A stretch of 64,000 nucleotides of DNA from Clostridia bacterium (GTDB taxonomy: Bacteria; Bacillota_A; Clostridia; Oscillospirales; CAG-272). The position numbers and the translations under genes are program-made. Of this stretch, positions 58,109-64,000 are shown piece after piece. How positions within the stretch are numbered: position 1 is the first letter of the stretch; each line of letters starts with the position of its first letter. The notes under the pieces were generated by a model that made no database searches, was not told the origin of the DNA, and was given only the letters and a program-made list of their open reading frames with translations. The stretch is taken from assembly GCA_017453335.1 (NCBI GenBank), contig JAFTKI010000016.1, forward strand, positions 19,428-83,427, read 5' to 3'.

Positions 58109-58894
58109 ATGAACGCACCTCTGATCGAATTGACCTACCGACATCACATTTCCGCCGCGCCCTCGCCCGATGCCTATTCGATGCACACGCACAACACCTA
58201 TGAATTGCTGTACTTTATTTCGGGAGACGCGACTTATGTAATCGAGGACCGAAAATACAAGCTCAAGAAGGGCGACCTCATCATCGTTCGCCCTTTGCAA
58301 TATCATTTTATCCAAATCGACTCCTCGGCAGACTACGAACGCTTCAACATCCTGTTTGATCCCGCCATGCACGGAATCGAGGGCGTTGATCTGATTCCCG
58401 ACAGTATGGAGGTGATCAATTTAACCTCCAATCCGATTGCCGACAACCTCTTTCAAAAATGCGATCTTTACCGCAAGGAATGCTCCAAGGAAACCTTTCA
58501 CCGCCTGCTTTCTCACTTGATCTCGGAGTTATTCTATAACATCAGTTTCTTTGCCGATGATCAAAAAGGCGGCGAAACTGCCTCGCTGTCACCGTTGATC
58601 TCGGGAGCCTTGCGATACATCAACGAAAATCTCTGCACGGTTTCGGGGATCACCGAGATCGCCAACCACCTGTTTATCAGCGAAAGCTATCTGTTCCGCA
58701 TTTTCAAGGCAGAGCTTCATCAAACGCCCAAAAACTATATCTTGGGAAAACGGCTCACCTTGGCACAAAAAAGGATCCTTTCGGGTGAGAAACCGAGCGT
58801 GGTCGCCACCGAGTGCGGTTTTGGCGATTACACCGTCTTTTACCGCAATTACGTCGCCCGTTTTGGACGCTCCCCATCACAGGAAGCAAGATAA
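58109..58894 (+). CDS. AraC family transcriptional regulator with cupin sensor domain
   Basis: 261 residues. The N-terminal cupin part reads MHTHNTYELLYFISGDATYVIEDRKY (in parts) and KKGDLIIVRPLQYHFIQ. The C-terminal double helix-turn-helix contains SGITEIANHLFISESYLFRIFK and PSVVATECGFGDYTVFYRNY, the AraC signature. It is divergent from the oxidoreductase-epimerase-nagB-nagA operon, so it most likely responds to an amino sugar and controls that operon. AAAGGAG precedes the ATG at 58109; the open frame upstream overlaps the promoter and is not used. Confidence 0.9.
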   Translation: MNAPLIELTYRHHISAAPSPDAYSMHTHNTYELLYFISGDATYVIEDRKYKLKKGDLIIVRPLQYHFIQIDSSADYERFNILFDPAMHGIEGVDLIPDSMEVINLTSNPIADNLFQKCDLYRKECSKETFHRLLSHLISELFYNISFFADDQKGGETASLSPLISGALRYINENLCTVSGITEIANHLFISESYLFRIFKAELHQTPKNYILGKRLTLAQKRILSGEKPSVVATECGFGDYTVFYRNYVARFGRSPSQEAR

Positions 58895-58990
58895 CCAAGC
58901 ATAAACCAAGCCGATTCGCTGGCGACCAAAGTTCGCCCGCGAAAGTTTTACCTAATTATGTAACTGAAAGCAACGCGCATAGCCGTCCCT

Positions 58991-59035
58991 CCTCATCCGT
59001 CGGCTACGCCGCCACCTTCCCCGCTGGGGAAGGCT
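58991..59035. repeat. Single-arm copy of the MITE-end repeat
   Basis: CCTCATCCGTC, a GGCTACGCC stem region, then GCCACCTTCCCC/GGGGAAGGCT. Same block order as the ends of the element at 39532-39750. The rest of 58895-59174 holds no gene that I can support. Confidence 0.6.
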
Positions 59036-59174
59036 AAAAAGATAGTGCGTATGTTCAAATTAGTGCATAAACCTTATGCGGGAGCTATTGTTCTGTCAGC
59101 GTACAAAAAACACTGTTTCACAAACGAGCCATGCGCGATCTATAAACATTGCAGTAACATAACTGTTTCATCAA

Positions 59175-59227
59175 AACCGCCGAGGTTGCGTGAGTCGTGT
59201 TTAGCGGCTCATGCAGCCTCGGCGGTT
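59175..59227. terminator. Long bidirectional terminator-like hairpin
   Basis: AACCGCCGAGG (59175-59185) pairs with CCTCGGCGGTT (59217-59227), extended inward by an imperfect TTGC.TGAG/CTCA.GCA stem, with CTT and TTTGATG on the flanks. Confidence 0.65.
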
Positions 59228-59254
59228 CTTATTCAGTGAAAGTTCTTGAGGGGG

Positions 59255-59288
59255 TGTGGGGGAACTTCTTTCAAGAAGTTCCCCCACA
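59255..59288. repeat. Perfect 16-base palindrome arms with two-base loop
   Basis: TGTGGGGGAACTTCTT (59255-59270) is followed by TC and its exact complement AAGAAGTTCCCCCACA (59273-59288), just after the ddl stop codon (ddl is read leftward). No T-run, so it is more like a dispersed palindromic unit or cruciform than a terminator. Confidence 0.6.
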
Positions 59289-59302
59289 ATCACTTCCCCA
59301 CA

Positions 59303-60325
59303 TCACATATTCACGATCATTTCGCACAGCTCACGGTAGGAGATCCCAAGCGCGTCCGCCGCCATGGGCAAAAGGCTTGTGGGAGTCATTCCCGGCAGGG
59401 AGTTGGCTTCCAGGCACCACGGTTCTCCGTTGTTATCCAGCATAAAGTCAAATCGCGCGTAACCGCCCAGGCGCAAGGCATTGAATGCCCGAAGCGCAAG
59501 CGCGCCGATGCTTTTCTCCGTTTCGGGCGGGATCTCGGCAGGACAGATCTCGCGCGTGGTTCCCTGATATTTGTTTTTGTAGTCGTAAAAATCCTGTTCG
59601 GGAGGCAAGATCTCCACAAACGGAAGCACCTGACCGTTGATCACGCCGACAGCCAGCTCGCGGCCCACGATCTTTTTTTCGATCAGCGCATGACTTCCCC
59701 AAGCGGCAACCTCCCGCAGCGCATCGTGTAATTCCCCAAGCGTTTCCACCATCGAAACACCAACGCTGGAGCCGCAGTCGCAGGGCTTCACCACCACGGG
59801 AAATCCGAGTTTTTCCACCGCATTGTATATTTTTTCATTTTTTACGTCATAATAGATCCAGTCGGGAGTCGGTACCCCCGCGTCGCGCATCAAGCGCTTG
59901 GAAAGGTCTTTGTCCATTGCCACGGCACTGCCCAAATACCCCGATCCCGTATAGCGGATCCCGTGGGTGTCCAGCGTTGCCTGAAGCTGACCGTTCTCGC
60001 CCATCGAGCCGTGCAGTGCCAAAAAGGTCTTGTCTGCCATCGCACACAGACGAAGCACGTTCGCTCCGATCATCGCATCGCCGTTTTGGCAACGCTCACG
60101 CAACGCGTCCAGATCGGGAACCGTATCTCCCACATGGTGTACGGGATACGGCTTTGTTGCAAACAGCAAGTCCAAATTCTCGGGCAACTCGCGCAAGCCC
60201 GCGTATACGTCCAACAGCAACACGCGGTGTCCGTTTTCAATCAAGGCATTGGCGATCAAACTGCCCGACGTCAGGGAAACCTCACGCTCGGGCGAATAAC
60301 CGCCTGCCAGCACAACTATTTTCAA
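59303..60325 (-). CDS. ddl: D-alanine--D-alanine ligase
   Basis: 340 residues, ATP-grasp. LAGGYSPEREVSLTSG gives the N-terminal substrate region, ALHGSMGENGQLQATLD, FPVVVKPCDCGSSVGVS, YARFDFMLDNNGEPWCLEANSLPGMTPTSL (in parts) and ICPAEIPPE the ATP and metal sites. It makes the D-Ala-D-Ala dipeptide for peptidoglycan. No ATG fits the conserved N-terminus; TTG at 60325 is the likely start, with GGGGCG upstream. There is no sign of VanA/VanB-type D-Lac substitution, but ligase specificity was not tested. It lies downstream of prmC on the same strand. Confidence 0.92.
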   Translation of the reverse strand: MKIVVLAGGYSPEREVSLTSGSLIANALIENGHRVLLLDVYAGLRELPENLDLLFATKPYPVHHVGDTVPDLDALRERCQNGDAMIGANVLRLCAMADKTFLALHGSMGENGQLQATLDTHGIRYTGSGYLGSAVAMDKDLSKRLMRDAGVPTPDWIYYDVKNEKIYNAVEKLGFPVVVKPCDCGSSVGVSMVETLGELHDALREVAAWGSHALIEKKIVGRELAVGVINGQVLPFVEILPPEQDFYDYKNKYQGTTREICPAEIPPETEKSIGALALRAFNALRLGGYARFDFMLDNNGEPWCLEANSLPGMTPTSLLPMAADALGISYRELCEMIVNM

Positions 60326-60405
60326 TGTAACGCCCCATTTCTAAAAATCAAATCGGAGTGCAAAAGATCCGTCCTTTCAAGAATATGCCAAAAGACACCT
60401 TCCCG

Positions 60406-61236
60406 TTACAGGCGTTTGTTCTTGAACACCACCACGCGGTTGTTACCGCCAAGATCGCGCAAAACGCGACCGTCCGTAAATCCGTATTCCGCCCCCAAAG
60501 CCAACACCTGTGCCGCCTGATCGTATCCGATCTCCAACAGCAAAATTCCCTCGGGTGTCAGATGCTTGGTGTGAAGCTCCAGAATACGGCGGTAAAAAAG
60601 CAATCCGTCCTCACCGCCGTCCAAAGCAACCTGCGGCTCTGCCCGAACCTCGGTGGATAGCTCCGCCAGCTCGGCCCGGACGATATAGGGAGGGTTGGAC
60701 AGGATCGCGTCAAACACCGTACCTTCCGCAAACGGAAGTGGCTCCAGCACATCGGCAAGAAGCGGAGAAAAGCGTTTCTCCACGCCGTTTTTCGCGGCAT
60801 TTTTCTTGGCGATCTCCAAGGTCTTTTCAAATTTTTCCACCGCCACCGCAGTGGTATCGGGACGCTCTGCCAACACCGAAACGGCAATACATCCGCTTCC
60901 CGCACACAGATCGGCAAATCGCGCACCCGCAGGCAGGCAACGAATGGCTTCTTCCACCAGAATTTCGGTATCCGAGCGAGGGATCAGGCAATCGGGCGTG
61001 ACGTAATAGGTCTGCCGATAAAAGCCCCACTCGCCCAAAATATATTGCAACGGATAGCGCGCGGCACGCTGCTCGACCGCATTCATAAGAGCCTCATTTT
61101 CGTAAACATGATCAACATCCATTCGTGCAAGCGTAGCATCCACGCCGCAGAAATGCTCCACCAGAAGTGCGCTTTCCCAATCGGCGGTCTCAATTCCCGC
61201 ATCCTTGAGCCGATTGCAAATTTCGGAATAGGTCAT
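60406..61236 (-). CDS. prmC: Peptide chain release factor N5-glutamine methyltransferase
   Basis: 276 residues. An N-terminal helical domain that binds the release factor is followed by the methyltransferase domain: FADLCAGSGCIAVSVLAE (SAM-binding motif I) and ILSNPPYIVRAELAEL, the NPPY catalytic motif. YILGEWGFYRQTYYVTPDCLIPRSDTE is the conserved PrmC stretch (quoted in parts). It methylates the Gln of the GGQ motif in RF1 and RF2. ATG 61236 has AAAGG at ten bases; ATG 61242 is an alternative only four bases from that site. Confidence 0.92.
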   Translation of the reverse strand: MTYSEICNRLKDAGIETADWESALLVEHFCGVDATLARMDVDHVYENEALMNAVEQRAARYPLQYILGEWGFYRQTYYVTPDCLIPRSDTEILVEEAIRCLPAGARFADLCAGSGCIAVSVLAERPDTTAVAVEKFEKTLEIAKKNAAKNGVEKRFSPLLADVLEPLPFAEGTVFDAILSNPPYIVRAELAELSTEVRAEPQVALDGGEDGLLFYRRILELHTKHLTPEGILLLEIGYDQAAQVLALGAEYGFTDGRVLRDLGGNNRVVVFKNKRL

Positions 61237-61336
61237 CTTCATCCCGCCTTTCGTTTCATCCTGACTATATCTTAACATAATTCCCGATAAAAGGAAAGTG
61301 CTTTTTAAAAAAATTCAAAAAAATTTGTAAATACCC

Positions 61337-61364
61337 TTGCATTTTGCAAAAAAAATGGTATACT
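61337..61364 (+). promoter_or_regulatory. SigA-type promoter of the small membrane protein gene at 61418
   Basis: TTGCAT (61337-61342), 16-base spacer, TGg-TATACT (61359-61364). Confidence 0.6.
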
Positions 61365-61417
61365 GATAATAGATAATTATCGGTGCCCTTGCACCGTAGG
61401 ATTGGAGGATTTATAAA

Positions 61418-61669
61418 ATGGAAACCAGAGAAGTTGTTGTGGAAAAAAAGAGCACGGTTTTAACGGTAATCAAGGTTCTTTTGGTTCTGGCAGTCATTGC
61501 TTTTGCAGCTTATGTGATTTATAAGAAAATCGTCAAGAAGAAAAAGGCTGAAGCATTGGAAGCCGAGGAAGCCTCCCTGCTTGATTTCACGGACGAGGAA
61601 CAGGAAGACGAAGAGATCTTCAATACAACGGCAGAGGCAGCAATCGCAAACGCCGAGGATATGGAATAA
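61418..61669 (+). CDS. Small single-pass membrane protein with acidic tail, unknown function
   Basis: 83 residues. A charged N-terminus (METREVVVEKK), one membrane helix at about 17-36 (VIKVLLVLAVIAFAAYVIY), a basic stop-transfer stretch (KKIVKKKKAE) and a strongly acidic C-terminal tail (FTDEEQEDEE). By the positive-inside rule the tail is cytoplasmic. GGAGG lies 9 bases before the ATG. It is monocistronic, with promoter upstream and terminator at 61686-61724, next to rbfA. I do not recognise the family. Confidence 0.78.
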   Translation: METREVVVEKKSTVLTVIKVLLVLAVIAFAAYVIYKKIVKKKKAEALEAEEASLLDFTDEEQEDEEIFNTTAEAAIANAEDME

Positions 61670-61685
61670 GTATCGTTCCATCACC

Positions 61686-61724
61686 GCTTTCCCGTATGTG
61701 TTAATCTATACGGGAAAGCCTTTT
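61686..61724 (+). terminator. Intrinsic terminator
   Basis: GCTTTCCCGTAT (61686-61697) pairs with ATACGGGAAAGC (61708-61719), followed by CTTTTATTTG. Confidence 0.85.
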
Positions 61725-61754
61725 ATTTGTTCGACAAGAAGGAGTTTATCACAC

Positions 61755-62138
61755 ATGGCAAAATACAGAAAAAGCCGCATTAACGAAGAAATTCAAAAAG
61801 AAATGACCGTGATCCTGCGCAAGGTCAAGGATCCTCGCGTCAGCGATGCCTTCATCAGCGTCACCGCCGCCGATTGCACCGCCGACCTCAAATATGCAAA
61901 GATCTATTATTCTGCGCTCACGGGTGACGCAAAGGAGATCGCCAAGGGGCTGAAAGCAGCAAACGGCTTTATCCGCCGTGAGCTGGCGCGTTCGCTGAAC
62001 CTGCGAATCACCCCCGAATTGACCTTCCTGCCCGATACCTCGATCTCTTACGGTGCGCACATTGCATCGATCCTGGAGGGCTTGGAGATCACCCCCGAAG
62101 AAGAAACCACAGACGAGGACGAAACCGCAAATGACTGA
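61755..62138 (+). CDS. rbfA: Ribosome-binding factor A
   Basis: 127 residues, a KH-type fold. RINEEIQKEMTVILRKVKDPRV and FISVTAADCTADLKYAKIYYS (in parts) and LRITPELTFLPDTSI are the conserved RbfA blocks. It binds the 30S subunit and helps 16S rRNA maturation. AAGGAG lies ten bases before the ATG at 61755. The acidic C-terminal tail (EEETTDEDE) is normal for the family. It overlaps the following DHH gene by eight bases. The promoter was not identified; it starts 31 bases after a terminator. Confidence 0.95.
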   Translation: MAKYRKSRINEEIQKEMTVILRKVKDPRVSDAFISVTAADCTADLKYAKIYYSALTGDAKEIAKGLKAANGFIRRELARSLNLRITPELTFLPDTSISYGAHIASILEGLEITPEEETTDEDETAND

Positions 62139-63135
62139 TACGCAATTCACCGAACTTTCCTTTGAAGAAATTTTAGAGTACCTTTGCACACCTGCCGACA
62201 CGTTGGTGCTGTTCCACCGCGCTCCCGATGCCGATGCCACAGGCTCCGCATTCGCCATGCGCATGATCTTGGAAAGCCTTGGCTCCAAAGCTTTTTGCGT
62301 ATGTCAGGATGAGGTTCCGCTCCGTTTGCGTTTTCTGATGCACGGAATGCAGGAAAGCGTTCTGCCAACCGCTATCCCCGAGGACTTTGCGATCGAACGC
62401 ATCATTAGCGTGGATACCGCCGCGCCCTCGCAGTTGGGTACGCTTTTCCCCCTGTATGAAGAAAAGATCGATTTTATGATCGACCATCACGGAATGGGCG
62501 AGCCTTACGCCAATCATTACATCCGCCCCGATGCCGCCGCAACGGGCGAGATCATGTTTGATATCGTCAAGCAGCTTGCTACCGAGGAACGCTTGACCAT
62601 CACCCAAGAGCTTTGCACCAATCTGTACGCCGCAATCAGCGCCGATACAGGCGGGTTCCGTTACTCCAACGTCTCTCCCGAAACGCATCTGCGCGCCGCC
62701 GAGCTTCTGCAAAGCGGGATCGATACCGCCGCGATCAACCATTTGCTGTTCTCTTCCCGTACGATGGAGGAGCTTCGCGCGCAAGCCGCGGCGATCTCCA
62801 ATCTCCAGCTTTATGCCGACGGAAGGATCGCTTTCGTAACCTGCCCTTACGCACTTAAGGTTGCATTGGGCTTGAAGGACGAGCATCTGGACGGTCTTGT
62901 GGAAACAGCGCGCTCGCTGATGGGCGTTGAGATTGCCGTTGCGATCCGCCAACCCAAGGCGGAGGGCATCTTCCGCGTCTCGATGCGCTCATCCTCGGAC
63001 TTTGACGTTTCCCTCGCTTGCGCCACCTTTGGCGGCGGCGGGCACAAAAAGGCGGCAGGATGCACGTTGATCGCCAACGATATGGACGATGCCGTGCAAA
63101 AGGTTCTTGCCGAATTACAGCTTTTTGAGGAATAA
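62131..63135 (+). CDS. nrnA: DHH/DHHA1 family phosphoesterase, NrnA-like (nanoRNase/pAp phosphatase)
   Basis: 334 residues. The DHH domain shows FHRAPDADATGSAFAM and the signature FMIDHHGMGEP, with SADTGGFRYSNVS; the DHHA1 domain ends in the substrate motif FGGGGHKKAAGC. NrnA degrades short oligoribonucleotides and 3'-phosphoadenosine 5'-phosphate; some relatives hydrolyse cyclic dinucleotides. The rbfA-nrnA order is common in Firmicutes, and here the two overlap by eight bases (ATGACTGA). truB, often next, is replaced by spoIIR. All metal ligands seem present. Confidence 0.9.
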   Translation: MTDTQFTELSFEEILEYLCTPADTLVLFHRAPDADATGSAFAMRMILESLGSKAFCVCQDEVPLRLRFLMHGMQESVLPTAIPEDFAIERIISVDTAAPSQLGTLFPLYEEKIDFMIDHHGMGEPYANHYIRPDAAATGEIMFDIVKQLATEERLTITQELCTNLYAAISADTGGFRYSNVSPETHLRAAELLQSGIDTAAINHLLFSSRTMEELRAQAAAISNLQLYADGRIAFVTCPYALKVALGLKDEHLDGLVETARSLMGVEIAVAIRQPKAEGIFRVSMRSSSDFDVSLACATFGGGGHKKAAGCTLIANDMDDAVQKVLAELQLFEE

Positions 63136-63141
63136 CCGAAT

Positions 63142-63195
63142 AAAAGACCTCCGATCGGGGAATGATGCTAACATCATCTTGATTGGAGGTCTTTT
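63142..63195 (+). promoter_or_regulatory. Terminator-like hairpin whose right arm contains the spoIIR Shine-Dalgarno
   Basis: AAAAGACCTCCGATC (63142-63156) pairs over 15 bases with GATTGGAGGTCTTTT (63181-63195), with one G-T pair. The GGAGG at 63185-63189 is the spoIIR ribosome site, and the T-run ends just before the ATG at 63197. The loop contains a second hairpin ATGATG/CATCAT. It can act as a terminator for rbfA-nrnA and block spoIIR translation on read-through RNA. A possible sigma-F-like promoter (GAATA at 63138, then GGGGAATGAT at 63157) would start RNA beyond the left arm. Confidence 0.65.
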
Positions 63196-63196
63196 T

Positions 63197-63805
63197 ATGA
63201 GCAACCGTTTACTTAGCACTTTTCTCATTTTATGCGCTGTTCTCCTTGCCTTTGGTCTGGCACCGATCCACGGCGAAGCCGCCGTTTACGACACGGTGGT
63301 ACGTTTGCACGTTCTGGCGAATTCAGACAGCACCGAGGATCAAACGCTCAAGCTGCAGGTGCGTGACGCAGTTCTGGAAATCACCACTCCCCTGCTTTCG
63401 GATTGCAAGTCCCAAGAGGAGGCTCGGGCGCGCTTGAAGGAGCATCTGACAGCGATCCAAGGCGCCGCCAAGGAGGTTCTTGCCGAAGCAGGCAGGAACG
63501 ATCCCGTGAAAATCGTGCTGGGACAGGAGGATTATCCCACGCGTGATTACGACAGCTTTTGTTTCCCCGAAGGCTCTTATCTGTCGTTGCGCGTTGAGAT
63601 CGGGGACGCCGAGGGACAAAACTGGTGGTGCTGTGTGTTCCCGCCGCTTTGCCTCGGTTCTGCAAGTGCCTCAAAGGACACAGCAGAGGACGCCTTTATT
63701 CAAGTGGGACTCACTCCCTCTCAGTATAAGATCATCACCGAATCGGATCAGCCCGTCTATCGCGTCCGATTCAAGCTTCTTGAACTGTTCCAAGGCGCGG
63801 ATTAG
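63197..63805 (+). CDS. spoIIR: Stage II sporulation protein R
   Basis: 202 residues. An N-terminal signal segment (about 5-25, LLSTFLILCAVLLAFGLAP) is followed by the SpoIIR signature VRLHVLANSDSTEDQTLKLQVRDAV (in parts) and later FPEGSYLSLRVEIGDAEGQNWWCVFPP-like strands. SpoIIR is made in the forespore and secreted towards the mother cell, where it triggers SpoIIGA to process pro-sigma-E. GGAGG precedes the ATG but is paired in a hairpin. Its presence says the lineage descends from spore formers; it does not prove this strain sporulates. Confidence 0.9.
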   Translation: MSNRLLSTFLILCAVLLAFGLAPIHGEAAVYDTVVRLHVLANSDSTEDQTLKLQVRDAVLEITTPLLSDCKSQEEARARLKEHLTAIQGAAKEVLAEAGRNDPVKIVLGQEDYPTRDYDSFCFPEGSYLSLRVEIGDAEGQNWWCCVFPPLCLGSASASKDTAEDAFIQVGLTPSQYKIITESDQPVYRVRFKLLELFQGAD

Positions 63806-63922
63806 AACGGAAGTTGAATGAAAGCACCGCCATTGGGCAACCTGCGATAAGATAAGCTTCGATAACGAAGTGAAGCAAAAGATACAATATCTACCTTCCG
63901 AAAGGAATGGCAAAAGTAACGC

Positions 63923-63959
63923 AAAGGCGCTCGTGACAGTTTTGTCACAAGCGCCTTTT
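63923..63959. terminator. Bidirectional intrinsic terminator
   Basis: AAAGGCGCT-GTGAC pairs with GTCAC-AGCGCCTTT, flanked by A and T runs. The stretch 63806-63922 before it holds no gene I can support. Confidence 0.8.
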
Positions 63960-63983
63960 AGTATAACTAACGGGGGATAGCAA

Positions 63984-64000
63984 GAGCCTCCCCTGTGTAA
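63984..64000. repeat. Start of a CTCCC-type dispersed repeat, cut by the window end
   Basis: GAGCCTCCCCTGTGTAA matches in form the left part of the CTCCC...GGGAG hairpin unit at 16557-16585. It is truncated, so the call is tentative. Confidence 0.35.

Noticed and set aside
61581..61754. N-terminal extension of rbfA
   Set aside because: The extra frame overlaps the preceding gene and its terminator; the RbfA family start with its ribosome site is at 61755.

Overview
The window looks like a chromosomal segment of an anaerobic, spore-lineage member of the Clostridia (Firmicutes), probably an uncultured gut species. This rests on spoIIR, a dimeric glycyl-tRNA synthetase, oxygen-sensitive enzymes ([FeFe]-hydrogenase maturases HydE/HydG/HydF, class III ribonucleotide reductase, a second glycyl radical enzyme), strong AGGAGG-type ribosome sites, and a uniform promoter style (TTGACA-17-TATAAT, often with an extended TGn -10). 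Species cannot be named from the sequence alone. No phage, plasmid, CRISPR array, rRNA or complete insertion sequence was seen.

Layout. 1-7400: end of a glycosyltransferase gene; an EF-G/Tet-like GTPase fused to a YacP-type NYN nuclease domain; a leftward operon azlC-azlD-epimerase-cupin-isochorismatase; a single epimerase. 7400-15600: a GcnA-like GH20 hexosaminidase, alaS, a BspA-type leucine-rich-repeat lipoprotein, and two sugar phosphate isomerase/epimerase genes. 15800-24800: a membrane protein, a hairpin-rich repeat region, an AraC regulator divergent from an EamA transporter plus GH36 alpha-galactosidase, a galT-heparinase II/III operon, and a small XRE regulator. 24800-30600: glyQS, then the hydrogenase maturation operon (TM1266-type regulator, hydE, hydG, hydF) behind a structured leader. 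30600-40500: peroxiredoxin, phosphatase and alpha-galactosidase operon; a DeoR regulator divergent from a glycyl radical enzyme, its activase, a 2-hydroxyacid dehydrogenase and a GDPD; a MITE-like element; an SGNH hydrolase. 40500-46100: a seven-gene leftward operon of small membrane proteins, a coiled-coil amidase and a clan GH-D glycosidase. 46100-48600: tRNA-Gln(CTG) with repeats, and a second GcnA-like GH20. 48600-53000: nrdG-nrdD-trxB behind three NrdR boxes. 53000-59300: a 57-residue ribbon-helix-helix protein, hpt, and a leftward oxidoreductase-epimerase-nagB-nagA operon divergent from an AraC regulator. 59300-64000: ddl, prmC, a small membrane protein, rbfA, an nrnA-type DHH phosphoesterase and spoIIR.

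How it fits together. Two GH20 enzymes, NagA, NagB, three GH36/clan GH-D alpha-galactosidase-like enzymes, GalT, a heparinase-like lyase, five epimerase-type TIM barrels and two AraC regulators point to a saccharolytic life on host or dietary glycans, with hexosamine and galactose entering central metabolism. Most of the degradative enzymes lack signal peptides, so uptake of oligosaccharides followed by cytoplasmic cleavage is inferred.

The items most worth following up are the unassigned glycyl radical enzyme locus with its operator array, the NrdD-thioredoxin fusion next to trxB, the EF-G-like/NYN fusion, the attenuator-like leader of the hydrogenase operon, the spoIIR hairpin that buries its own Shine-Dalgarno sequence, and the unknown membrane-protein operon.
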